Made by a program: the position numbers and the translations under genes
The notes under the pieces: generated by a model
Databases searched by the model: none
Told to the model about the DNA's origin: nothing
What the model saw: only the letters and a program-made list of their open reading frames with translations
DNA from: Bacteroidales bacterium
GTDB taxonomy: Bacteria; Bacteroidota; Bacteroidia; Bacteroidales; VadinHA17
Length of the DNA: 13,648 nt
NCBI GenBank assembly: GCA_013314865.1
Contig: JABUEV010000015.1
Location: 1-13,648 of the forward strand
Reading direction: 5' to 3'
Shown here: one piece after another, positions 7,117-13,648 of the stretch
Layout: every line of letters starts with the position of its first letter
Position numbering within the stretch: position 1 is the stretch's first letter

Positions 7117-8253
7117 ATGAAAAAAATTATTGCGGCAATCAGTCTGTGCTTGATATTATTCAGTTTAAACCTTTCAGGTCAGACCAGAAAATTAATAATT
7201 CCGGGTGAAGTATGGCCTGACACCGACGGGAATCATATAAATGCTCACGGGGGAGGCATACTTTATTATGACGGCATTTATTACTGGTTTGGAGAAGCAA
7301 GGCTTCCCAAGGGTGAAACAGACAGGACAAAATATGGAGTAGGGTGTTACTCGTCGAAGGATCTTCTGAACTGGAAGAACGAGGGGCTGTCGCTAAGGGT
7401 TACAAATGATACTTCCAGTCTTCTGCAGGCCGGTTGTATAATTGAACGCCCCAAAGTACTTTACAACAAAAAGACCGGCAAATTTATAATGTGGTTTCAT
7501 CACGAGCTTAAGGGCCAGGGCTACAGGGCAGCGCTTACCGGTGTGGCTGTTAGCGATAAAGTAACCGGTCCCTACCAGTACCTTAGGAGCCTTAGACCAA
7601 ACGCTGGCGTATGGCCGAAAAACTTCCCGGAAGGTTATAAGAAACAGAAAGTCGTGGAATCTGATCTTAAGAGCGGAACCGAGGAATGGAGAAAAGCAAT
7701 TAAAGAGGGTTTGTTTGTAAGACGTGACTTCAAGGGTGGTCAGATGGCCAGAGACATGACGTTATTTGTCGATCGGGACGGTACGGCATATCATATTCAC
7801 TCATCAGAGGAGAATATGACTTTACACTTCTCCGAACTTACTGATGATTACCTCGATTTCACGGGGAAATACTACAGGGTACTGCCGGGTGAATCAAATG
7901 AAGCTCCTGCACTTTTTTATGCAAAGGGCAAGTATTTTATGTTCACCTCAGGCACAACCGGATGGAAACCCAATCCCGGAAGAGTCTCTTCAGCAGATGA
8001 GATAACAGGACCCTGGACATTCATTGGCAATCCATGCAGGGGCTCTGTTGAGGAAAACAATACCACATTCAGTTCACAAAGTACTTTTGTGCTTCAGGTT
8101 CCTGGCAGGAAAAATGCGTTCATTTTTATGGGCGACAGGTGGATACCTTCTGACCTTGCAAACAGCAGGCATATATGGCTGCCGGTAGAATGGGAAAACG
8201 ACACTCCTGTCATTAAATGGTATCCTGAATGGGATCTGCGAAACCTGAAATAA
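7117..8253 (+). CDS. GH43-family exo-acting glycosidase, galactanase-like subgroup
   Basis: A 378-aa secreted enzyme with a signal peptide ending near LSGQ (19-22) and a five-bladed beta-propeller GH43 catalytic domain filling the rest. Landmarks are INAHGGGILYYDGIYYWFGE (41-60), IERPKVLYN (109-117), ARDMTLFVDRDGTAYH (211-226), NEAPALFY (261-268) with Glu262 as candidate catalytic acid, SSQSTFVLQVPG (319-330) and FIFMGDRW (336-342). The N-terminal blade carries INAHGG where typical GH43 enzymes have the catalytic Asp, and Gln321 sits in a conserved SQST motif. This pattern is that of the exo-beta-1,3-galactanase-like subfamilies (GH43_24 or GH43_34 type), some of which are reported to use Gln in the base role. 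Release of galactose from an arabinogalactan or pectic chain is thus the best guess; the subfamily is not certain. The gene is followed 41 bp later by the DUF1080 gene, probably in one operon. Confidence 0.82.
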   Translation: MKKIIAAISLCLILFSLNLSGQTRKLIIPGEVWPDTDGNHINAHGGGILYYDGIYYWFGEARLPKGETDRTKYGVGCYSSKDLLNWKNEGLSLRVTNDTSSLLQAGCIIERPKVLYNKKTGKFIMWFHHELKGQGYRAALTGVAVSDKVTGPYQYLRSLRPNAGVWPKNFPEGYKKQKVVESDLKSGTEEWRKAIKEGLFVRRDFKGGQMARDMTLFVDRDGTAYHIHSSEENMTLHFSELTDDYLDFTGKYYRVLPGESNEAPALFYAKGKYFMFTSGTTGWKPNPGRVSSADEITGPWTFIGNPCRGSVEENNTTFSSQSTFVLQVPGRKNAFIFMGDRWIPSDLANSRHIWLPVEWENDTPVIKWYPEWDLRNLK

Positions 8254-8294
8254 AAGCGAATCAACTATTTTTAAAGGGCTAAAACCAAAACTTT

Positions 8295-9644
8295 ATGAAG
8301 AATATTCACTTACTGCTGTTATTTTTTGCATTGTCCTTATCAGGATGCAGGGAAAAAGAACCATGGATCTCCCTTATTGGGGAAGACCTGAGCAACTGGG
8401 AACAGATAAACGGTTACGCGACTTTTGAACTTGTCAATGGAGAAATTATAGGGACAACCGTCAACGGATCTCCCAATTCATTTCTTTGTACCAAAGAGCG
8501 CTACAGCGATTTCATTCTGGAATTTGACACATGGTTTGATCCGAAGATGAATTCCGGTGTTCAGTTCAGGAGTGAAAGCCGGCCGGATTATCAGAATGGA
8601 AGAGTTCACGGCTATCAGGTTGAGATGGATCCTTCACCAAGGGCATGGTCGGGCGGCATTTACGATGAAGCCAGAAGAGGCTGGCTTTATACTCTTGATA
8701 AAAATCCTGAAGGAAAGAAAGCACTGAAAGTAGGGGAATGGAATCACTACAGAATTGAAGCAATCGGCAATTCGATCAGAACCTGGGTAAACGGGGTGCC
8801 CTGTGCTGACCTGGTTGATGACCTGACTCCTTCCGGCTTCATTGCCTTACAGGTCCATTCAATAATGAACGATTCTACTCTGGCAGGGCTTCAGGTTAAA
8901 TGGAAAAATATCAGGATAATTACAGAAAATCCTGAAAAACACGTCACACCTTACAAACCTGTCATTCCGCAAGTAAGTTTTCTCGACAACGAGCTTACCA
9001 CACGCGAGAAACAGGAAGGGTGGAAATTATTGTTTGACGGAAAATCACCTTCAGGATGGATGAATGCCAGAACAGGAACCTTCCCTTCAGTTGGCTGGGA
9101 AATAAAAGACGGTGTTCTGACAGCAAATCCTGATACAGCCAGTTCAGAAAGAGGAGGAGACATAGTTACAGCTGAAAAATTCAGAAATTTTGAACTGATA
9201 GTAGACTTCATGTACTCATTTGGAGGTAACAGCGGAATAAAATATTTTGTAGATACAGAAAGGGACAGTGGTAAATTTGCATCCATCGGATGCGAATACC
9301 AGATACTTGATGACAGGAATCATCCTGATACCGGGGCAGGTTTTGAAGGGAACAGAAAGCTGGCCGGGCTCTATGATCTGATTGCTCCTTCAAACGTCAG
9401 GGACAACGGATACGACCAGTGGAACAGGGCCTCAATTATTGTTAACGGCAGTAAGGTGGAGCACTGGCTGAATGGATTCAAAACCGTGGAGTATGAAAGA
9501 GGCACCCCGCAGTGGAGAGAACTGGTTTCAAAAAGCAAGTTTAAAGATATTGCAGGATTTGGAGAAGCAGAGGAGGGAAGAATCCTGCTTCAGGATCACG
9601 GCGACAGGGTGTCGTTCAAAAATATAAAAATACGCCCTCTCTGA
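8295..9644 (+). CDS. Lipoprotein with two DUF1080 (3-keto-disaccharide hydrolase-like) domains
   Basis: A 449-aa protein with lipobox LSGC and lipidated Cys18. It holds two concanavalin-like beta-sandwich domains of the DUF1080 (PF06439) family, at about 25-210 and 241-449. They align motif for motif: NSGVQFR (86-92) with NSGIKYF (312-318), YQVEMD (107-112) with YQILDD (335-340), WVNGV (164-168) with WLNGF (391-395), and FIALQVH (182-188) with RILLQDHG (429-436). Family members are annotated as 3-keto-glycoside hydrolases or glycan-binding proteins and are common in Bacteroidota and Planctomycetes carbohydrate loci. Whether one or both domains are catalytic here cannot be told. It follows GH43 by 41 bp. 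The linker (211-240) is Pro-rich at first. A surface-exposed or periplasmic, membrane-anchored location is inferred. Confidence 0.87.
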   Translation: MKNIHLLLLFFALSLSGCREKEPWISLIGEDLSNWEQINGYATFELVNGEIIGTTVNGSPNSFLCTKERYSDFILEFDTWFDPKMNSGVQFRSESRPDYQNGRVHGYQVEMDPSPRAWSGGIYDEARRGWLYTLDKNPEGKKALKVGEWNHYRIEAIGNSIRTWVNGVPCADLVDDLTPSGFIALQVHSIMNDSTLAGLQVKWKNIRIITENPEKHVTPYKPVIPQVSFLDNELTTREKQEGWKLLFDGKSPSGWMNARTGTFPSVGWEIKDGVLTANPDTASSERGGDIVTAEKFRNFELIVDFMYSFGGNSGIKYFVDTERDSGKFASIGCEYQILDDRNHPDTGAGFEGNRKLAGLYDLIAPSNVRDNGYDQWNRASIIVNGSKVEHWLNGFKTVEYERGTPQWRELVSKSKFKDIAGFGEAEEGRILLQDHGDRVSFKNIKIRPL

Positions 9645-9697
9645 CCCTGACAGTATAAGGGAATGGCGAACCAGACAGGTTAGTTAAATTTTTTTCG

Positions 9698-9705
9698 TAA
9701 ATTTG
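9698..9705 (+). promoter_or_regulatory. Candidate -7 promoter element before the lipoprotein-receptor pair
   Basis: TAAATTTG is an exact TAnnTTTG match inside the 137-bp gap between the DUF1080 and small lipoprotein genes, with about 76 nt to the ATG at 9782. No convincing -33 TTTG lies at the expected distance. The gap suggests that the receptor pair can be transcribed separately from GH43-DUF1080. Confidence 0.4.
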
Positions 9706-9781
9706 TTTATATTTTACCTGCAAGGTTGTTTAATGCAGGGAAGATGCTATGATTCAGTTTAACTTTTAACACCTGCAACTC

Positions 9782-10189
9782 ATGAAGAATCTTCCAGTCA
9801 TAATTATAATTTCAGCCTTGTTGATGAGCATCTCATGCAAGGAAAAAGAGTCTGAGCGTTTCAGACTCCTCACTACCCCCGTATGGCAGACAGACAGCCT
9901 TATTGCCAATGGTATTGATGCAAGCGGTCCCGGAGGATTTCTCGAGAAATTCAAAGGTGAAGCTAAATTCAGGGAAGATGGTACCGGCTATTTCGGGAAA
10001 TTTACCGGAACCTGGTCATTTAATATTGACGAGACAAAATTAACAATCACCACCGATTCACTTCCCCTGCCTATCACCTGCGATATCCTTGAACTGACTT
10101 CATTGTCATTAAAAATTAAAACCGCAGTGATTAATCCGGCAAACATTTCAGAACTTATTAATATCCGGATGACATTCAAGGCCAAATAA
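9782..10189 (+). CDS. Small lipoprotein of unknown function, coupled to TonB-dependent receptor
   Basis: A 135-aa lipoprotein with signal MKNLPVIIII and lipobox SISC, lipidated Cys19. The mature part looks like a small all-beta, lipocalin-like domain: LLTTPVWQTDSLI near the start, then GEAKFREDGTGYFGKFTGTW (about 59-78), followed by alternating beta-strand residues. Patterns of the type 'feedGtgyf...gtWsf...ltit' are common in Bacteroidota lipocalin-like lipoproteins of unknown role. Its TAA stop shares one base with the ATG of the receptor gene (TAATG at 10187-10191), so the two are translationally coupled. Its position immediately before a TonB-dependent receptor suggests that it may be a surface accessory or substrate-capture protein, but it is far too small to be SusD and shows no SusD features. 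No family name can be given with confidence. Confidence 0.8.
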   Translation: MKNLPVIIIISALLMSISCKEKESERFRLLTTPVWQTDSLIANGIDASGPGGFLEKFKGEAKFREDGTGYFGKFTGTWSFNIDETKLTITTDSLPLPITCDILELTSLSLKIKTAVINPANISELINIRMTFKAK

Positions 10190-12438
10190 TGCAGCTGGCA
10201 AAAATATTACTGAACTTCGCCATTCTTTTTTCATCTGTTGCTGTAAACGCTACAGGTATAATAAAAGGAAGGGTTACTGACAGAAATACGGGAGAACCCC
10301 TGCAGGGCGTTTATGTCCTTTACAGCAGAAGCCAGGGAGTGATAACAAATGATGACGGATCATTTGAAATAAGAAATGTTTCAGGGAAAATATCAGTGAC
10401 ATTCCAGTTTACAGGTTATGAACCGGTGACGAAAGAAGTGTATGTAGGAAATGATGAGATTGTGGAACTGAATATATCGCTTGAGACAAGAATCAGAGAA
10501 ATAGACCAGGTCGTTGTCAGTGCCAACAGGATAGAACAAAGGATTGCCGAACTGAGCGTTTCGATGGACATAATAAAGGATTCATTCATCTCGGGGAATC
10601 ATATCACTGATGCGCAGGAGATTATTAACAAGACACCAGGGATTGAAGTGATGGACGGGCAGGCATCTGTAAGGGGAGGAAGCGGATTCAGTTATGGAGC
10701 CGGAAGCCGGGTATTGGCTCTGATAGACGGACTGCCAATGGTTTCAGCTGATGCCGGTAACATAAAATGGCAGTTCCTGCCTCTTGAAAACCTTTCACAG
10801 ATAGAGATTATCAAAGGAGCCTCATCTGTACTTTACGGCTCCTCTGCACTCAACGGCGTCATTAACTTCCGTACTGCTGATGCAACCAATAAGCCTGCCA
10901 CACAATTCTTTGCTGAAGCCGGTATATTTGGTAAACCGTCAAATAAAAACTGGGTCTGGTGGGACACCCCCAGAGTGTTTTCAAGTATGTCATTCTCGCA
11001 TCTCAGAAAATCAGGAAATACAGATATTGGCATCAGCACGGGCCTTCTGGTTGACGAAGGCTACAGAAGGCTGAACGGAGAAAAACTCGGAAGGATTGGA
11101 CTAAAAATCAAACATTTCAGTCCGGAAATAGAAGGCCTGACATACGGACTGAATATCAATTCAGGTTATACGGTAAAAAGGGACTTTGTACTATGGGAAA
11201 ATGCAACTACCGGAGCACTCAAGCAGCAGGAATCGGCCACAATTGAACTTAACGGAACTTTCCTTGCAATTGATCCTTTTATAACATACAGAAAAACAAA
11301 CCAGTTCCGGCACGACCTGCGCATGCGTTTCCAGACATCTCTTAACAGGTTCCCTGAAAGTGAAAAGACAAACAGCGATGCATATTCACTTTTTACCGAA
11401 TATCAGTTCTGGAAAAGACTTAGCGGTTTTATGGACCTTACAGCAGGTCTGGTTGAAAACTACAGCAGGGTAATATCCAATATGTATGAAAACCATACCG
11501 GACTGAATCTGGCAGGATACGCCCAGCTCGAGTTGCGTCCTGTTACAAACCTGAAAGCTGTAGCCGGAATGAGGATAGAACAGAATATACTTGACGGAAA
11601 ACAGGATAAGATAGTTCCGGTTTTCAGGGCCGGCCTTAACTGGCAGGCCGGAGAATTCACTTTCCTGAGGGCTTCGTTCGGACAGGGATACCGGTACCCG
11701 TCAATAGCTGAAAAACACGCTTCAACCACTCTTGGATCAGTCGTTATCTTCCCCAATCCTGACATACTTTCCGAATCGGGTTGGAGCGCTGAAGCCGGAA
11801 TAAAACAGGGACTCCTGATCGGCAGTTTCACCGGACAAGCTGATCTTTCCGTTTTTCTCTCACAGAATAAAAACATGATTGAATACTACCTTGCCATCTA
11901 CACCGACCCTGTTAGCGGCCTTCCCACAACAGGCTTCAAGGCAACAAACATTGAGGCATCAAGAGTATTTGGAAGCGAACTGGAGCTTACTACATCCGGG
12001 CAGATCGGCAAAATAAATACTACTCTTGCCGGCGGATATACCTTTATCTATCCGGTCGAACTTAACAGGTATACAAACAGGAGTACCGGAGAGTTTCTTA
12101 AATACAGAAGGATGCACTCTGGGAAAATGACTGCTAACTTATTGTGGAAAAGAATTGAAGCAGAAACCGGACTTTACTTCAGATCAAAAATCCTCAGAAT
12201 TGACAGCTTCTTCCTGAATGAGGTGACTGGTGAAGCAATACTGCCGGGCTTTCCTGATTACTGGAAAACCCACAATAATGGGTATTTTCTGATAGATCAG
12301 TCAATCGGGTACAAAATAAATAACAAGTTAAAACTTTCATTTGCTGTTAAAAATTTAACAAATAAAGAATATATGGGAAGGCCGGGAGATATTCAGCCTC
12401 AAAGGAATTACAGCCTGAGACTCTCAGGAAAATTCTGA
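10189..12438 (+). CDS. TonB-dependent outer membrane receptor with carboxypeptidase-regulatory-like domain
   Basis: A 749-aa outer membrane beta-barrel transporter. After a signal peptide (1-22, ending near NATG) there is a CarboxypepD_reg-like beta-sandwich (25-100: GRVTDRNTGEPLQGV, DGSFEI, FTGYEPV), a TonB-box-like IDQVVVSA (105-112) and a plug domain (about 120-230) with VRGGSGFSYGAG (161-172), LIDGLPM (178-184) and EIIKGASSVLYGSSALNGVI (206-225). The rest is an outer membrane barrel ending in Phe (SGKF), with TNKEYMGRPGDI before the last strand. The architecture and length match FecA/BtuB-like receptors, not SusC, which is about 1000 aa. The ligand cannot be told: oligosaccharide, metal chelate or vitamin are all possible. 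The start overlaps the stop of the small lipoprotein by one base, so the genes are coexpressed. No TonB, ExbB or ExbD gene is in the window. Confidence 0.92.
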   Translation: MQLAKILLNFAILFSSVAVNATGIIKGRVTDRNTGEPLQGVYVLYSRSQGVITNDDGSFEIRNVSGKISVTFQFTGYEPVTKEVYVGNDEIVELNISLETRIREIDQVVVSANRIEQRIAELSVSMDIIKDSFISGNHITDAQEIINKTPGIEVMDGQASVRGGSGFSYGAGSRVLALIDGLPMVSADAGNIKWQFLPLENLSQIEIIKGASSVLYGSSALNGVINFRTADATNKPATQFFAEAGIFGKPSNKNWVWWDTPRVFSSMSFSHLRKSGNTDIGISTGLLVDEGYRRLNGEKLGRIGLKIKHFSPEIEGLTYGLNINSGYTVKRDFVLWENATTGALKQQESATIELNGTFLAIDPFITYRKTNQFRHDLRMRFQTSLNRFPESEKTNSDAYSLFTEYQFWKRLSGFMDLTAGLVENYSRVISNMYENHTGLNLAGYAQLELRPVTNLKAVAGMRIEQNILDGKQDKIVPVFRAGLNWQAGEFTFLRASFGQGYRYPSIAEKHASTTLGSVVIFPNPDILSESGWSAEAGIKQGLLIGSFTGQADLSVFLSQNKNMIEYYLAIYTDPVSGLPTTGFKATNIEASRVFGSELELTTSGQIGKINTTLAGGYTFIYPVELNRYTNRSTGEFLKYRRMHSGKMTANLLWKRIEAETGLYFRSKILRIDSFFLNEVTGEAILPGFPDYWKTHNNGYFLIDQSIGYKINNKLKLSFAVKNLTNKEYMGRPGDIQPQRNYSLRLSGKF

Positions 12439-12506
12439 TGCTTGCACTCCTTTCTCCATTCCAAAGGAAAATTAAAATAAAACCAGTCACTCTTTAATTT
12501 AATACC

Positions 12507-13648
12507 ATGAAAACAGATCAGCACGGAAGTTACTTTAAGCTTTTTGTATTTCTGACACTGACATTAGCTGTCTCATGCAGGGAGGAAATTACTGATGAAA
12601 TTAAAATTAATGACCTCAAATCCCTGATGGCAGAATTTAAAAATCCATCTGCTGAATATACAACTGCACCATTCTTTGTGTGGAATTACAAAATCACAAA
12701 AGAGGAAATTGACAGGTTTCTGAAAGACTTTAAAGATCAGGGCAGTCTGCAGGTGTTTGTCCATCCCCGGCCGGGACTGGTTACGGAATATCTCTCAGAA
12801 GAATGGTTTGATCTTTTCAGATATACTGTCGAAAGAGGCAAAGAACTTGGAATGAAGGTCTGGATTTACGATGAAAATTCATATCCCAGCGGATTTGCCG
12901 GAGGACATGTTCCTGACAGAATGCCGGAATCATTCAACCAGGGACAGGGATTAAGAATGACTGTTTTCGAAACACTTCCGGATACAGCAGAAAAGTATTT
13001 TATCTGTCTGAGGGATGATGGAAACGGATATACAGATATCACCTCCTCCCTCGAGAATGAAAAAGGAAGGAAAGGAAGATACCTGCTTTTCTCGAAAAGC
13101 TATAACTCTCCTTCAGACTGGTATGGCGGATTTTCTTATGTGGATTTACTTTATCCCGGTGTCTCTCAGAAATTCCTGGATGTGACAATGGAAGGTTACG
13201 AAAAGAACATGCTGGCTGAGTTTGGCAAAGCTGTACCGGGTATTTTTACTGACGAGCCTCAGATTAGTTCTCCGGGCGGAATCAGATGGACTCCGGATCT
13301 TTTTGACGTGTTCAGGCAGAAATGGAACTATGACCTTAAAACCTGCCTGCCAATGCTCATCGAAGAAAAGGGTGACTGGAAAAAAGTAAGACATAACTAT
13401 ACCAGCACTCTACTTCAGATGTTTATCGACAGATGGGCAAAACCTTATTATGAATATTGTGAGGAGAAAGGACTGATTTTTACAGGTCACTATTGGGAGC
13501 ATGAATGGCCGGTAATGCGTCAGGGGGGAGACAATATGGCCATGTATGCGTGGTTTCAGATGCCGGGCATAGATATGCTTTTCAACCAGTGGAATGACTC
13601 AACACCCGGGGCTCAGTTCGGAAATGTAAGGTCAGTTAAGGAGCTGGC
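12507..13648 (+). CDS. Large lipoprotein glycoside hydrolase, distantly GH106-like, 3'-truncated
   Basis: An open frame of 380 codons starts at the ATG at 12507 and runs off the right edge without a stop. It has a lipoprotein signal with lipobox AVSC (Cys24). The visible part is a TIM-barrel-like glycosidase: PFFVWNYKITKEEIDRFLKDF (55-75, GH106-like opening), VFVHPRPGL (83-91), GMKVWIYDENSYPSGFAGG (115-133), PGIFTDEP (244-251), RWTPDLFDVF (260-269), YDLKTCLPML (275-284) and TGHYWEHEWP (326-335). These blocks occur in the same order as in the GH106 gene at the left edge, but identity is low. Glu250, Glu331 and Glu333 are candidate catalytic residues. I cannot name the CAZy family with confidence: a divergent GH106 relative or an unclassified glycosidase are the options. 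A region with weaker fit (about 141-205) looks like an inserted segment of the barrel. The 68-bp gap after the receptor suggests the same transcription unit. Confidence 0.8.
   Translation, partial: MKTDQHGSYFKLFVFLTLTLAVSCREEITDEIKINDLKSLMAEFKNPSAEYTTAPFFVWNYKITKEEIDRFLKDFKDQGSLQVFVHPRPGLVTEYLSEEWFDLFRYTVERGKELGMKVWIYDENSYPSGFAGGHVPDRMPESFNQGQGLRMTVFETLPDTAEKYFICLRDDGNGYTDITSSLENEKGRKGRYLLFSKSYNSPSDWYGGFSYVDLLYPGVSQKFLDVTMEGYEKNMLAEFGKAVPGIFTDEPQISSPGGIRWTPDLFDVFRQKWNYDLKTCLPMLIEEKGDWKKVRHNYTSTLLQMFIDRWAKPYYEYCEEKGLIFTGHYWEHEWPVMRQGGDNMAMYAWFQMPGIDMLFNQWNDSTPGAQFGNVRSVKEL

Noticed and set aside
10189..12438. SusC-type glycan transporter with the small lipoprotein as SusD
   Set aside because: The receptor is about 250 residues shorter than SusC. 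The lipoprotein is 135 aa, with none of the helical TPR features of SusD (about 500 aa).
12448..12468. Inverted repeat TCCTTT/AAAGGA after the receptor gene as a terminator
   Set aside because: The stem is only 6 bp, AT-rich and followed by an A-rich tract, not T residues on the coding strand. A terminator is not supported.

Overview
The window looks like a stretch of a Bacteroidota chromosome, most likely order Bacteroidales or a relative. The evidence is a TonB-dependent receptor with an N-terminal carboxypeptidase-regulatory-like domain, several lipobox lipoproteins, a dense set of secreted glycoside hydrolases with DUF1080 proteins, and promoter-like TAnnTTTG elements where Shine-Dalgarno sites are weak or absent. 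The lineage is an inference; no rRNA or other marker gene is present. No tRNA, CRISPR array, insertion sequence or phage gene was seen.

Layout. (1) Positions 1-3476, plus strand: the 3' part of a GH106-type alpha-L-rhamnosidase, a 15-unit array of 8-bp repeats, then a GH5 glycosidase with a twin-arginine signal. (2) Positions 3550-6877, minus strand: a three-gene unit read right to left, namely a secreted DUF4350/GATase-like protein, a GH105 unsaturated uronyl hydrolase and, 6 bp further on, a beta-lactamase-fold serine hydrolase. Its convergent border with the GH5 gene is filled by nine 7-bp AACCCTA-type repeats. (3) Positions 6878-7116: a divergent control region with promoter-like elements for both sides and two dyad symmetries. 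(4) Positions 7117-9644, plus strand: a GH43 enzyme of the galactanase-like type and a lipoprotein with two DUF1080 domains. (5) Positions 9782-12438, plus strand: a 135-aa lipoprotein translationally coupled to a 749-aa TonB-dependent receptor. (6) Position 12507 to the right edge: the 5' part of a second large lipoprotein glycosidase, distantly GH106-like, which runs off the window.

Together the genes look like part of a locus for dismantling a complex plant or algal glycan containing rhamnose, uronic acid and probably galactose, such as rhamnogalacturonan, arabinogalactan-protein side chains or an ulvan-like polymer. GH106 would remove terminal rhamnose, GH105 would cleave unsaturated uronic acid left by a lyase (no lyase is present here), GH43 would trim galactose or arabinose, the serine hydrolase might remove esters, and GH5 and DUF1080 would act on other linkages. 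No SusD partner is seen, and the receptor is much shorter than SusC, so this is not a textbook susCD locus. The least explained elements are the two repeat arrays bracketing the GH5 gene, the lipoprotein coupled to the receptor, the secreted DUF4350-like protein and the divergent GH106-like protein at the right edge.
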